Below, piece after piece: positions 51,134 through 60,745 of a stretch of 64,000 nt of DNA (the stretch's first letter is position 1; the number at the start of each line of letters is the position of its first letter). The translations under genes were made by a program, and so were the position numbers. This DNA is from Stenotrophomonas ginsengisoli (GTDB taxonomy: Bacteria > Pseudomonadota > Gammaproteobacteria > Xanthomonadales > Xanthomonadaceae). Under the pieces are notes generated by a model. The model had not been told where the DNA came from and ran no database searches. It worked only from the letters and a program-made list of their open reading frames with translations. The stretch lies in NCBI RefSeq assembly GCF_001431485.1, contig NZ_LDJM01000036.1:1-64000 (forward strand), in the 5' to 3' direction.

Positions 51134-54100
51134 ATGATCAACAGGATGTCGATGTGCGCGCGCTGGGCCGGGATGGTGCTGCTGCTGGGGCTGGTGCTGG
51201 CCAGTGGCTGCAAACGCGATCCGGGAGGGGTATTGCCGGCGGTCAGTGGTGAGCGTATTGCCACCACGCGCGATGCCGTGGAGGGCTTCGGGCTGGTCTC
51301 GGCCTATCCGGAAAGCGACAGTGACGGGGTCAGCCTGGTGCTGGAATTCAGCCAGCGCCTGCTGCCCACCCAGGAGTTCGACAAGCTGCTGCAGGTGGCC
51401 GGGCACAAGGGCGAGCCCAGCAGCTGGGCCCTGGACGATGACGGCCTGCGCCTGCGCTATCCCTTCGTGCAGGCCAATACGCAATACCAGGTCAGCATCG
51501 ATGCTGCCCTGCAGAATGTGGATGGCCAGGCCTTGGGCCAGGCCCGCAGCGTGGATGTGCACAGCGGCCAGTTGCCACCGGCCGCGTCCTTCGCTTCCCA
51601 GGGCAGTGTGCTGCCGGCGCGTGACAGCCGTGGCCTGCCGGTGGTCTCGGTCAATGTGGCCGACATCGACGTGGAGTTCCTGCGTGTGCGCGAGTCGGCG
51701 CTGCCGGCCTTCCTGCGCCAGTACCAGCGCGCCGGTGCGCGTGGCAGCTGGGAGCTGGATTCGCGTTACAACGGCAAAAAGCCGCTGGCCGAGCTGGCCG
51801 ACCCGGTGTATGTGACCCGGTTCGCGCTGGACACCAAGCCCAACGAGCGGGCGGTGTCCTACCTGCCGATCGGCCAGATCAGCCAGCTGCGCGAGCCCGG
51901 CCTGTACTTCGCCCTGCTCAAGCGCACCGGAAATTACGAACAGGAATGGGAAACGGCCTTCTTCAGCGTGACCGACATCGGCCTGCATGTGCGCGCCTAT
52001 GGCGAGCGCCTGTTCGTCCATGCCGCCTCGCTGGCCTCCGGCCAGCCGCTGGGTGATGTGCAGCTGCGCATCCTTGATGCCAAGGGCGAGCCCTTGCTGC
52101 GTGCGCAGACCGACCGCCACGGCAATGCCCTGCTCGATTACCAGCTCGATGCGGCGCATGTGCTGCTGGCCGGGCTGGGCAAGGACCAGAGCCTGCTGGC
52201 CTTCAACCAGCCGGCCCTGGACCTGAGCGAGTTCAGTGTGGCCGGGCGGCGCAATGCCTGGTTTGACGTGTTTGCCTGGTCCGGGCGCGACCTGTACCGC
52301 CCGGGCGAGACGCTGCGCATCTCGGCACTGCTGCGTGACCAGGACGGCAAGCCGGTGGCCGGCCCGGACAAGGGTGCCCAGGCGCTGTTTGCCAGCCTGA
52401 AACAGCCTGATGGCAAATTGTTCCGCCAGGCCCGCCTGCAGCCCGATGCGCAGGGCTATGTGCTGTTCGAACAGGCCCTGCCGGCCGACGTGCCGACCGG
52501 GCGCTGGCAGCTGGAATTCCGCACCGAGCCGGACAGCCGCGAACTGGTCCAGGCGATGAGCCTGCGCATCGAGGAGTTCCTGCCGGAGCGGATGAAGCTG
52601 GAGCTGGACAGTAGCGCGGCAACCCTGGGGCGCGAGAACGTGTTTCCGCTCAGTGCCCAGGCCGCCTACCTGTACGGTGCCCCGGCCGGGGGCAACCGGT
52701 TCACCGGGCGCCTTGCCCTGAGCGTGGCCAGCACGCCGCTGGAAGGCAAACTGCCCGGTTATGTCTTCGGCGATGCCACGGTGAACCTGCCGGCAGCCAG
52801 CAACGAGGACCTGATCGATGTGACCCTGCCGGCCGACGGCCGCTGGCAGGAGCGCCTGGCCCTGCCGGCCGAGGCGCTGGCGGCGAAGACGCCGATCCTG
52901 GCCAGCTTCAATGCCAGCGTGCACGAGACTGGCGGGCGGGCAGTCAACCGCAGTCTGTCGCGGGTGCTGTGGCCGGCGCCGCAGCTGATCGGCATCCGCC
53001 CGCTGTTCGAGCTCAAGGACGGTGCCGACATCAATGCCAAGGCCGGCTTCGCCCTGTTGCGCGTGGATGCACAGGGACGCCCGCAAGCGGTTGCCGGCGC
53101 CGAGGTCAGCCTGGTGCGCGAACAGCGTGACTACCACTGGACCCTGCAGGACGGGCGTTGGAGCTATGACTTCAACCGCCGCTACCAGACCGTGCAGACG
53201 CGCAAGCTGGACCTGGGCGCCGAGCCGGTGAATGTGGAGTTTGCGGTGGAGTGGGGCGATTACCGGCTGGAGGTGCGTGACCCGGCCACCGGTCTGGTCA
53301 CCCGCCTGCCGTTCCGCGCCGGCTGGAACTGGAATGATGGCAACCGCGGCCTGGATGCGCGCCCGGACAAGGTCAAGCTGGCCCTGGACAAGACCGCCTA
53401 CCGTGCCGGTGACACGCTCAAGGTGCAGGTCACCGCGCCGCAGCGCGGGCATGGCCTGCTGCTGGTGGAGAGCGACCGCCTGCTGCATGTGCAGCCGATC
53501 GAACTCAAGCCCGACGGCAGCTTCGAGGTGCCGGTCACCGCCGACTGGGAACGCCATGATGTCTACCTGACGGCCCTGGTCCTGCGCGGTGGCAGTGCCA
53601 GCAGCCGGGTCACCCCGGCCCGGGCCCTGGGCGTGGTGCATGTGCCGATGGACCGGCGCGCGCGCAGTGTGCCGGTGCAGCTGCAGGCCCCGGCGCAGAT
53701 GCAGCCCGGGCGTGCGATGACGGTCAACCTGCAGGTGCCGGCACTGGCCGGCAAGCGCGCCCATGCCACGGTGTCGGCGGTGGATGTGGGCATCACCAAC
53801 ATCACCCGCTATCCGGTGCCCGATGCGGCGGCGCACTTCTTCGCCCAGCGTCGCCTGGGCATCGATGCCATCGACCTGTACGGGCGGGTGATTGAAAGTT
53901 TCGAAGGGGTGATGGGCAAGCTGCGTTTCGGCGGTGACATGGCCCTGGATGCCTTGCCCCAGGCCCGCCGGCCGACCGCGCGGGTACAGACGGTGGACCT
54001 GTTCTCCGGGCCGGTGCAGCTGGATGCGCGTGGCCAGGTGAGCGTGCGTCTGGACGTGCCGGATTTCAACGGCAGCTTGCGGGTGTCCACCCTGGTCTAT

Positions 54101-56050
54101 GGCGATGACCACTACGGCCAGGCCAGTGCTGAAACGGTGGTGCGCGCGCCGGTGGTGGCCGAGGCCAGCATGCCGCGGGTGCTGGCCCCGGGCGATCGCA
54201 GTGCACTGACCCTGGATGTACAGAACTTCAGTGGCAAGCCTGGGCGTTTCCAGGTCCAGGTCCAGGCTGAAGGGCCGCTGCAGGTGGAAGGCGGCCATCA
54301 AACCCTGGAGCTGGCTGACGGGGCCAAGAAGACCCTGCGCTTCGCGCTCCAGGCCCAGCCCGGGCATGAGGTGGCCAAGGTCCGCGTGCGGGTGCAGGGC
54401 AACGGGGTGGAGAGCAGCCGTGAGTACGAGCTGCCGGTGCGTGCGCCGTGGCCGCAGGTGGTGCTCACCGCCAGCCAGGCCGTGGCCGCAGGCGCCCAGG
54501 GGCGGTTCGATCCGGACATGGCAGCGGGCCTGTTGCCCGGCTCGCTGTTGGCGCGCATGCAGGTCTCGCCGGTGCCGCCCATTCCCTATGCCAGTGCGCT
54601 GCAGGGCCTGCTGGACTATCCCTATGGCTGTGCCGAACAGACCACCAGCCGCGGCTGGGCGGCCTTGTTGCTGGACCAGGCCACGGCCGGCGCGATGGGC
54701 ATGCCCGGGTTGCAGGCGGACGAGCGCCGGGCACGCCTGGAAGGCAGTTTTGCCCGGTTGGCGGCCCTGCAGGGCGGCAATGGCCACTTCTCGATGTGGG
54801 GCGGCAGTGACGGCAGCGATGCCCTGCTGACCCCGCATGTGGCCGAGTTCCTGCTGCGTGCACGCCAGGCCGGGTTCGCGGTGCCGGCCCATGTGCTGGA
54901 CAAGGCACTGGAGCGGCTGAAGGAGGACCTGCTGTCCAACAGCCAGATGTTCTATGGCCAGAGCCAGCGTGACCACCTGCGCCTGGCCTACCGTGCCCAT
55001 GCCGCCTATGTGCTGGCCCGGGTCAACCAGGCCCCGCTGGGCACCCTGCGCACGCTGTATGACAACGAGCTCAAGCAGGCCGTCGGGCCCTTGCCGGCGG
55101 CCCACCTGGGCGCGGCGCTGGCCCTGCAGGGGGACCGCAACCGTGGCCAGGCAGCGATGCGCCAGGCGTTGGACCGGGTGGCGGCGCGGCCGACCGAATT
55201 GAACGATTACGGCAGTGCGGTGCGCGACCGTTCGCTGGTGCTGGCCCTGGCCCTGGAGCACGACCTGGCCGGCAACAGCGCAGCGGCGCTGGAGGTGTCA
55301 CGCGAGCTGCAGGCACGGGCCGGTGGTGGCCGTCTGTGGTTGAGCACCCAGGAGCAGATTGCCCTGGCCCGGCTGGGCGAGCGCCTGCTGGCCGGCAGCA
55401 ATGCGCGTCTGCAGGGGCAGTTCGTGCTGGGCGGCAAGGCCGAGCCGGTGAATGATGCGCGCCAGTTCGTGCGTCAGCTCGACGCCGCGCAACTGGCCAG
55501 CGGGGCCTCGTGGCAGGCCGCTGCGGGCGGCACCGTGTATGCCAGCTACGAGGTGGCCGGCATCCCGCGCCAGGCTCCGGCCTTCGACGAGCGCCAGGTG
55601 CGGGTGCTGCGCGATTACTTCCATCCCGATGGCACCCGCTTTGACGGTGGCCGCTTGCGCGAAGGGCAGTTGCTGGTGGCGCGGGTGTCCATCACCGCCA
55701 ACCGCTCCATGCCCCAGGCCCTGCTCACCGACCTGCTGCCGGCCGGCCTGGAGTTGGAAAACTTCAACCTGTCCGACCCGCGCCAGTGGGCCGATGTGCG
55801 CATCGACGGGGTCGCGGTGTCCGAGCGTGGCGAGCAGGCCAGCGTGCGTTACGAAGGCCTGCTCGATGACCGCTATGTGGCCGCATTGCGGCTGTCGGCC
55901 GGCAGTACCGCCCGCGTCTACTACCTGGTGCGGGCGGTCAGCCCGGGCCAGTACCAGGTGCCGCCGCCGCTGGTGGAAGACATGTACCGGCCGCAGTTGC
56001 GCGGGGTGGGCAAGGCGGCACCGGCCAGTATCGAGGTGGTCGGGCCCTGA
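51134..56050 (+). CDS. Alpha-2-macroglobulin family lipoprotein (YfhM-like)
   Basis: A 1638-residue bacterial alpha-2-macroglobulin. The signal sequence ends in a lipobox L-A-S-G-C, so it should be lipid-anchored, probably to the inner membrane. Macroglobulin-like domains are followed by the thioester motif Y-G-C1166-A-E-Q, with the Cys and Gln needed for a covalent protease trap, and by the TED helical region and a C-terminal receptor-like domain. It is thought to trap invading proteases in the periplasm. The ATG used has GGGAG upstream. Its stop overlaps the start of pbpC, the usual partner that repairs peptidoglycan. Confidence 0.95.
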   Translation: MINRMSMCARWAGMVLLLGLVLASGCKRDPGGVLPAVSGERIATTRDAVEGFGLVSAYPESDSDGVSLVLEFSQRLLPTQEFDKLLQVAGHKGEPSSWALDDDGLRLRYPFVQANTQYQVSIDAALQNVDGQALGQARSVDVHSGQLPPAASFASQGSVLPARDSRGLPVVSVNVADIDVEFLRVRESALPAFLRQYQRAGARGSWELDSRYNGKKPLAELADPVYVTRFALDTKPNERAVSYLPIGQISQLREPGLYFALLKRTGNYEQEWETAFFSVTDIGLHVRAYGERLFVHAASLASGQPLGDVQLRILDAKGEPLLRAQTDRHGNALLDYQLDAAHVLLAGLGKDQSLLAFNQPALDLSEFSVAGRRNAWFDVFAWSGRDLYRPGETLRISALLRDQDGKPVAGPDKGAQALFASLKQPDGKLFRQARLQPDAQGYVLFEQALPADVPTGRWQLEFRTEPDSRELVQAMSLRIEEFLPERMKLELDSSAATLGRENVFPLSAQAAYLYGAPAGGNRFTGRLALSVASTPLEGKLPGYVFGDATVNLPAASNEDLIDVTLPADGRWQERLALPAEALAAKTPILASFNASVHETGGRAVNRSLSRVLWPAPQLIGIRPLFELKDGADINAKAGFALLRVDAQGRPQAVAGAEVSLVREQRDYHWTLQDGRWSYDFNRRYQTVQTRKLDLGAEPVNVEFAVEWGDYRLEVRDPATGLVTRLPFRAGWNWNDGNRGLDARPDKVKLALDKTAYRAGDTLKVQVTAPQRGHGLLLVESDRLLHVQPIELKPDGSFEVPVTADWERHDVYLTALVLRGGSASSRVTPARALGVVHVPMDRRARSVPVQLQAPAQMQPGRAMTVNLQVPALAGKRAHATVSAVDVGITNITRYPVPDAAAHFFAQRRLGIDAIDLYGRVIESFEGVMGKLRFGGDMALDALPQARRPTARVQTVDLFSGPVQLDARGQVSVRLDVPDFNGSLRVSTLVYGDDHYGQASAETVVRAPVVAEASMPRVLAPGDRSALTLDVQNFSGKPGRFQVQVQAEGPLQVEGGHQTLELADGAKKTLRFALQAQPGHEVAKVRVRVQGNGVESSREYELPVRAPWPQVVLTASQAVAAGAQGRFDPDMAAGLLPGSLLARMQVSPVPPIPYASALQGLLDYPYGCAEQTTSRGWAALLLDQATAGAMGMPGLQADERRARLEGSFARLAALQGGNGHFSMWGGSDGSDALLTPHVAEFLLRARQAGFAVPAHVLDKALERLKEDLLSNSQMFYGQSQRDHLRLAYRAHAAYVLARVNQAPLGTLRTLYDNELKQAVGPLPAAHLGAALALQGDRNRGQAAMRQALDRVAARPTELNDYGSAVRDRSLVLALALEHDLAGNSAAALEVSRELQARAGGGRLWLSTQEQIALARLGERLLAGSNARLQGQFVLGGKAEPVNDARQFVRQLDAAQLASGASWQAAAGGTVYASYEVAGIPRQAPAFDERQVRVLRDYFHPDGTRFDGGRLREGQLLVARVSITANRSMPQALLTDLLPAGLELENFNLSDPRQWADVRIDGVAVSERGEQASVRYEGLLDDRYVAALRLSAGSTARVYYLVRAVSPGQYQVPPPLVEDMYRPQLRGVGKAAPASIEVVGP

Positions 56051-58431
56051 TGCTGGCCGTTTCCGATCCCGGCCCGGCCAGCGCCGGCCGGTCGTGGCGC
56101 CGGCTGCTGGCACTGCTGCGCTGGGGCACGGTGGCCGTGCTGCTGGGCCTGTTGGTGCTGGATCAGGTGTTTCCGCTGCCCTTGCCCGGGCAGCGCGACA
56201 CCGCGACCCTGGTGGTTGCCGCTGACGGTACCCCGCTGCGCGCGTTTGCCGATAACCAGGGGGTGTGGCGTTATCCGGCCGACCCGGACAGCGTGTCCCC
56301 GCTGTACCTGCAGGCCCTGCTGACCTACGAGGACCGGCACTTTGCGCATCATCCCGGGGTCAATCCCTGGGCCTTGCTGCGGGCCGCGCAGCAGTGGCTG
56401 GGGCAGGGCAGGATCGTCTCCGGTGGCTCCACGTTGACCATGCAGGTGGCCCGCCTGCTCGAGCCGGACACCCGCTCCATCGCCGGCAAGGCGCGCCAGA
56501 TCCTGCGCGCGCTGCAGCTCGAAGCGCACCTTGACAAGCGCCAGATCCTCACCCTGTACCTGGAGCGCGCCCCGTTCGGCGGCACCATCGAAGGGGTGCA
56601 GGCGGCCAGCTGGGCCTATCTGGGCAAGCCGGCCAGTGCGCTCTCGCATGCCGAAGCGGCCTTGTTGGCGGTGCTGCCGCAGGCGCCCAGCCGGCTGCGC
56701 CCGGACCGCCATCCGCAGGCCGCTCAACGCGCCCGTGACAAGGTCCTGGCGCGGATGCAGGCCCGGCAGGTGTGGTCAGCCCAGCAGGTGGCCGAGGCCC
56801 GGCAGGAGGCGGTGATCACCCGGCGCCTGCAACCACCGCTGCAGGCGGCCCTGCTGGCCCAGCGCCTGCACCAGGCCCGGCCGCAGGCGCAGCGCATCGA
56901 CACCAGCATCGATGCCAACCTGCAGCGCGCCCTGGAGCAGCGGCTGGAGGCGTATTTCTCCCACCTGCCCGAGCGCAGTTCGGCCGCCCTGCTGGTGGTG
57001 GACAACGCCAGCCTGCAGGCACGAGCCTATGTCGGCTCGCTGGATTTCGGTGATGGCCGCCGCGCCGGCCATGTGGACATGGTGCGGGCCTGGCGCTCGC
57101 CCGGTTCCACCCTCAAGCCACTGCTGTATGCGATGGCCCTGGATGATGGCTTGATCCATGCCGGCAGTCTGCTGGTGGATGCGCCGCAGTCTTTCGGTGA
57201 TTACCGGCCCGGCAATTTCGATGAGGATTTCCGCGGCCCGGTGGCGGTGGATCACGCCCTGCAGCAATCACTCAACGTGCCCAGCGTGGACCTGCTGCAG
57301 CGTATCGGCCCGGCCCGCTTCGCCGCCCGTCTGCAGCATGCCGGCCTGCCGCTGCGCTTTGCCCGGGGTGCCCGGCCCAACCTGGCCCTGATCCTGGGCG
57401 GCACCGGGGCGCGGCTGGAGGATCTGGTCGGCACCTATGCCGCCCTGAGCCGCGGCGGGATGGCCGGCAAGGTGCGCTACCAGCCAGATGCGCCGCTGCA
57501 GGAACGCCGCCTGGTTTCGCCCGGGGCGGCGTGGATCGTGCGCCAGATCCTGCTCGAGCAACCACGCCCGGGCGAGCGTCCCGGCACGTTTGATATCAGC
57601 CGGCGTCAGGCGGTGGCCTGGAAGACCGGCACCAGCTATGGCTACCGTGATGCCTGGGCGATCGGCAGCAGCGCCTCGCATACGGTGGGGGTCTGGGTCG
57701 GCCGTCCCGATGGCACGCCCTTGCCGGGCCAGTACGGCGCGGTGACGGCGCTGCCGTTGCTGCTGGAAGTGTTTGACAGCCTGCCGCAGGAAGGCCCGGC
57801 CAGCGCGCTGCAGATGCCGGCCAGCGTCAGCCAGCAGCTGGTGTGCTGGCCCGGCGGCATGGCCCTGGAACAGACCCCGGCCGGGCAATGTGCGCGCCGG
57901 CGTCAGGCCTGGGTGCTTGATGGCCAGGTGCCGCCGACCCTGGCCGAGCTTGATGCGCCGCTGCAGTGGCCGTTGCGCAGCCAGGTACGGGTGGATCTGG
58001 ACAGCGGCCAGCGCCTGAGTGCGCAGTGCCGTGGCGAACATCCACACAGTGCCGTGCGTGAGCTGCACCACTGGCCGGTACGCCTGCAGCCATGGCTGGG
58101 CCAGGCCGAGCGCCAGGCTGGCCAGCTGCCGGCGCTGGCGCCGGATTGCCAGGACGATGGCCTGCGTCAGGCGGCCCTGCTGTCGATCGAAGGCCTGCGC
58201 CAGGGCGCAGTGATCGCTCCGGCCCCGGGCGCGCGGCATCGTCCGGGCCTGCGCCTGCGTGCCCTGGCCGGCAGCGGCCCGGTGGACTGGTTGCGCGATG
58301 GCCGTTGGCTGACCCGCACCCCGGCCGGCGGCAGCTTCGTGTTCGATCCCGGCTCCCCCGGTGCGCATACGCTCACCGCACTGGCTGCCGATGGCAACTG
58401 GCAGCGCATCGATTACCGGGTGCTGGAATAA
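56050..58431 (+). CDS. pbpC: Penicillin-binding protein 1C
   Basis: A 793-residue bifunctional PBP. An N-terminal membrane helix (about 20-38) is followed by a GT51 domain (E-D-R-H-F-A-H-H-P-G-V, G-G-S-T-L-T-M-Q-V-A-R). The transpeptidase domain has S353 in S-P-G-S-T-L-K, S-L-N and K-T-G in A-W-K-T-G-T-S-Y-G. The ~100-residue C-terminal BiPBP-type domain marks PBP1c. It polymerises and may cross-link peptidoglycan in the periplasm. Start and upstream stop overlap as TGATG. Confidence 0.96.
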   Translation: MLAVSDPGPASAGRSWRRLLALLRWGTVAVLLGLLVLDQVFPLPLPGQRDTATLVVAADGTPLRAFADNQGVWRYPADPDSVSPLYLQALLTYEDRHFAHHPGVNPWALLRAAQQWLGQGRIVSGGSTLTMQVARLLEPDTRSIAGKARQILRALQLEAHLDKRQILTLYLERAPFGGTIEGVQAASWAYLGKPASALSHAEAALLAVLPQAPSRLRPDRHPQAAQRARDKVLARMQARQVWSAQQVAEARQEAVITRRLQPPLQAALLAQRLHQARPQAQRIDTSIDANLQRALEQRLEAYFSHLPERSSAALLVVDNASLQARAYVGSLDFGDGRRAGHVDMVRAWRSPGSTLKPLLYAMALDDGLIHAGSLLVDAPQSFGDYRPGNFDEDFRGPVAVDHALQQSLNVPSVDLLQRIGPARFAARLQHAGLPLRFARGARPNLALILGGTGARLEDLVGTYAALSRGGMAGKVRYQPDAPLQERRLVSPGAAWIVRQILLEQPRPGERPGTFDISRRQAVAWKTGTSYGYRDAWAIGSSASHTVGVWVGRPDGTPLPGQYGAVTALPLLLEVFDSLPQEGPASALQMPASVSQQLVCWPGGMALEQTPAGQCARRRQAWVLDGQVPPTLAELDAPLQWPLRSQVRVDLDSGQRLSAQCRGEHPHSAVRELHHWPVRLQPWLGQAERQAGQLPALAPDCQDDGLRQAALLSIEGLRQGAVIAPAPGARHRPGLRLRALAGSGPVDWLRDGRWLTRTPAGGSFVFDPGSPGAHTLTALAADGNWQRIDYRVLE

Positions 58432-58477
58432 CCCACCGCATTGACGCGCAGGCGCAAGGCAAACATCGCCGGATACA

Positions 58478-58504
58478 ACAACACCCGGCCAGGCCGGGTG
58501 TTGT
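58478..58504. terminator. Bidirectional terminator between pbpC and the peroxiredoxin gene
   Basis: The palindrome acaacacccggcc/ggccgggtgttgt has a one-base centre and lies between convergent genes. Both sides have T-rich ends (TTGTTGT on the minus strand). Confidence 0.8.
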
Positions 58505-58526
58505 CAGTGGCGCAGCCCTGCGTGCA

Positions 58527-59012
58527 TCAGGCCGCGTCGATCGCCGCCAGCATCGCTTCGGCCGAGGAAACCTCGAACTTGCCCGGTTCTTCGATGAAGA
58601 CCTGCTTGATCTGGCGGTTCTCCATGTACATGGCAAAGCGTTTGCAGCGAGTGCCCATGCCCGAGGCGCTGGCGTCCAGTTCCAGGCCCCAGTGGCGGGT
58701 CAGTTCGGCATTGCCGTCGGAGACCAGCTGCAGGCTGGCCGGTACGTTCTGCTCGCGGCCCCAGGCCTGCATCACGAACGGGTCGTTGACCGCGATGCAG
58801 AACACCTGCACGCCACGCTCGGTGAACTGCTCCAGATGCTCGACAAACCCGGGCAGGTGGCGCGCGCTGCAGGTCGGGGTGAAGGCTCCCGGCACGCCGA
58901 ACAGGACCACCTTCTGCCCGGCAAACAGGGTGCTGGCATGGTGGGTCTGCAGGCCTTCGTTGAGGGTCTTCAGGGCAATGTCGGGCAGGATGTCGCCGGG
59001 TTTGACGGTCAT
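58527..59012 (-). CDS. Prx5-type peroxiredoxin
   Basis: A 161-residue peroxiredoxin. The peroxidatic site is G-V-P-G-A-F-T-P-T-C48-S, with the following H-L-P-G-F typical of the Prx5/AhpE-like branch that uses glutaredoxin or glutathione as reductant. It reduces hydrogen peroxide and organic peroxides in the cytoplasm. AAGGAGG lies about ten bases before the ATG, fixing the start; the open frame upstream is not coding-like. It is divergent from hsp20. Confidence 0.93.
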   Translation of the reverse strand: MTVKPGDILPDIALKTLNEGLQTHHASTLFAGQKVVLFGVPGAFTPTCSARHLPGFVEHLEQFTERGVQVFCIAVNDPFVMQAWGREQNVPASLQLVSDGNAELTRHWGLELDASASGMGTRCKRFAMYMENRQIKQVFIEEPGKFEVSSAEAMLAAIDAA

Positions 59013-59070
59013 GGCGTCGCCTCCTTGGTGAATGTTTGTTGAGTGTGCCTGAAAGTGGCTGCGCTGAGGT

Positions 59071-59099
59071 CTTGAAGCGTCGGCCGCCAGCCACATGTA
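59071..59099 (+). promoter_or_regulatory. Likely sigma32 (heat-shock) promoter of hsp20
   Basis: CTTGAA at 59071-59076 and CCACATGTA at 59091-59099 are separated by 14 bases, close to the sigma32 consensus CTTGAA-N13-15-CCCCATNTA. They lie 52 bases upstream of the hsp20 start codon. Confidence 0.7.
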
Positions 59100-59150
59100 G
59101 GCAGCAACGGCGCGGCAGCGGCCGCGTCTTCCACGACACGGAGGAACATC

Positions 59151-59666
59151 ATGAGCATCGTACGTTACCGCCAGTTCCAGACCGATCCGCTGAGCAGCGA
59201 CGGCTTGCGCCAGATGCTGGATTCACTGGGACATTCCACGGCCAGTGCGGCCTGGGTGCCGGCCGTAGACATCGTCGAGGAACCGTCGCGTTTCTTGATC
59301 CGGGCAGATCTGCCCGGGGTGGATCCGGCCGGCATTGACCTGTTGATCGAGCGCAACGAGCTGGTGCTCAGGGGGGAGCGACAGCCTCCGCTGGTCTCCG
59401 GTGAAGGGCGGTTGTCGCGCAGCGAACGCGGTTTTGGCAATTTTGAGCGACGCTTTGTGCTGCCTGACAGTGTTGATGCCAGCCAGGTGGGTGCCCATGG
59501 GTCGCATGGCGTACTGGAAGTGTGGCTGCCGAAGAAGGCCGAGGCCGGCCCCCGCCGGATCAGCATCGGCGCCGGGCTGCCGCTGGAAGGCAGTGTGCCT
59601 GCGGTCGTGGCGGCTACCACGCAGGCGGACCCTGCCGCTGTTGATGCGGGCCGCGCAGCGGACTGA
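59151..59666 (+). CDS. Hsp20/alpha-crystallin small heat-shock protein
   Basis: A 171-residue protein with an alpha-crystallin domain (about 37-130): V-D-I-V-E-E-P-S-R-F-L-I-R-A-D-L-P-G-V, L-V-L-R-G-E-R and F-E-R-R-F-V-L-P-D-S-V-D. The G-V-L-E-V-W-L-P-K closing strand is also present. The C-terminal extension is longer than usual and Ala-rich. It forms oligomers that hold unfolding proteins without ATP. GGAGG precedes the ATG, and a sigma32-like promoter lies just upstream. Confidence 0.94.
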   Translation: MSIVRYRQFQTDPLSSDGLRQMLDSLGHSTASAAWVPAVDIVEEPSRFLIRADLPGVDPAGIDLLIERNELVLRGERQPPLVSGEGRLSRSERGFGNFERRFVLPDSVDASQVGAHGSHGVLEVWLPKKAEAGPRRISIGAGLPLEGSVPAVVAATTQADPAAVDAGRAAD

Positions 59667-59760
59667 GTCCGGACGCTGCGGCGGGCCGCTGCCCGCTGTT
59701 ACCATGCCATCCAACAGGCCCGGCGCCGCAAGGTGACGGGCCATTTGCATGAGGTGAACA

Positions 59761-60663
59761 ATGCAGTTCAAGGATTACTACGCAACGCTGGGTGTGGAGC
59801 CGGGCGCGGGCGATGCCGAAATCAAGACCGCCTACCGTCGGTTGGCACGCAAGTACCACCCGGACGTGTCCAAGGAGGCCGGTGCCGAAGACAAGTTCAA
59901 GGGCATCAACGAGGCCTACGAGGCGCTGCGCGATCCGGAAAAGCGGGCCGCCTACGACCAGCTGCGCAACCAGGGCTACCGCCCGGGTGACGAGGTCAAT
60001 GTGCCGCCGGGCTACGGTGGCGGGGCTGGCGGCTTTGATTTCGGCGACATCTTCAGCGGCGGTGCCGGTGGTGGCGCCGGCGGCGGTTTCAGCGACTTTT
60101 TCGAAAGCATCTTCCGCCAGCGTGCCGGAGGCCGCCAGGGCGGTGCCGGCTTTGGTGGCGCAGCGCCCAACCAGGACACCCGCGCCCGTTTTGCGGTGCC
60201 ACTGGAAGCGGTGTATGCCGGTGAGAGCCGCCGCATCACGGTCAACGGCAAGCAGCTGGATGTGCGTGTGCCCAAGGGTATCCGTCCGGGCCAGGTGATC
60301 CGTCTGGCCGGGCAGGGCACGGGCGGCGGCAACCTGCTGCTGGAAGTGGACTATGCCAACCACCCGCAGTTCGAGGTGGATGGGCGCAATGTGCTGCACA
60401 CCCTGAGCGTGACCCCGTGGCAGGCCGCCCTGGGCGCCAGCCTGAGCGTGCCCACCCTGGGCGGTACGGTGGAGCTGAAGATTCCGGCCGGTTCGGAAGC
60501 CGGGCGCAAGCTGCGCCTGCGTGGCCGTGGTCTGCCGCAGGCCGGTGGTGCGGCCAACGGCGACCAGATCGTGGAGCTGGAGATCAATGCCCCGGCTCCG
60601 ACCGACGAAGCCCAGCGCAAGGCTTACGAGCAGCTGGCCAAGGCCTTCGGCCAGAGCGTCTGA
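59761..60663 (+). CDS. cbpA: DnaJ-family curved-DNA-binding protein (CbpA-like)
   Basis: A 300-residue type II J-protein. The J domain (residues 4-70) contains Y-H-P-D-V with the HPD tripeptide. A Gly/Phe-rich linker (about 80-140) leads to two C-terminal substrate-binding domains (V-P-L-E-A-V-Y-A-G and G-A-S-L-S-V-P-T-L-G-G). There is no zinc-finger domain, which separates it from DnaJ. It stimulates DnaK and, in E. coli, binds curved DNA. It is 94 bases after hsp20 and may share its heat-shock control. cbpM is absent. Confidence 0.92.
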   Translation: MQFKDYYATLGVEPGAGDAEIKTAYRRLARKYHPDVSKEAGAEDKFKGINEAYEALRDPEKRAAYDQLRNQGYRPGDEVNVPPGYGGGAGGFDFGDIFSGGAGGGAGGGFSDFFESIFRQRAGGRQGGAGFGGAAPNQDTRARFAVPLEAVYAGESRRITVNGKQLDVRVPKGIRPGQVIRLAGQGTGGGNLLLEVDYANHPQFEVDGRNVLHTLSVTPWQAALGASLSVPTLGGTVELKIPAGSEAGRKLRLRGRGLPQAGGAANGDQIVELEINAPAPTDEAQRKAYEQLAKAFGQSV

Positions 60664-60688
60664 GACGCACTGGCAATGGCGCAAATGA

Positions 60689-60720
60689 CGACAGGGCGGC
60701 CATTGGCCGCCCTGTCGTTT
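60689..60720 (+). terminator. Terminator of cbpA
   Basis: The stem cgacagggcggcca/tggccgccctgtcg is followed by TTTGT. It lies between cbpA and the convergent pilH gene. Confidence 0.85.
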
Positions 60721-60745
60721 GTCTGGTGAGGCGGCGTGGGCCGGA

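Noticed and set aside
51104..55261. A 1385-codon open frame antisense to the alpha-2-macroglobulin gene.
   Set aside because: Composition (Gln/His/Arg/Gly) is typical of a GC-driven shadow, and the sense frame has a lipobox, thioester motif and a good ribosome-binding site.
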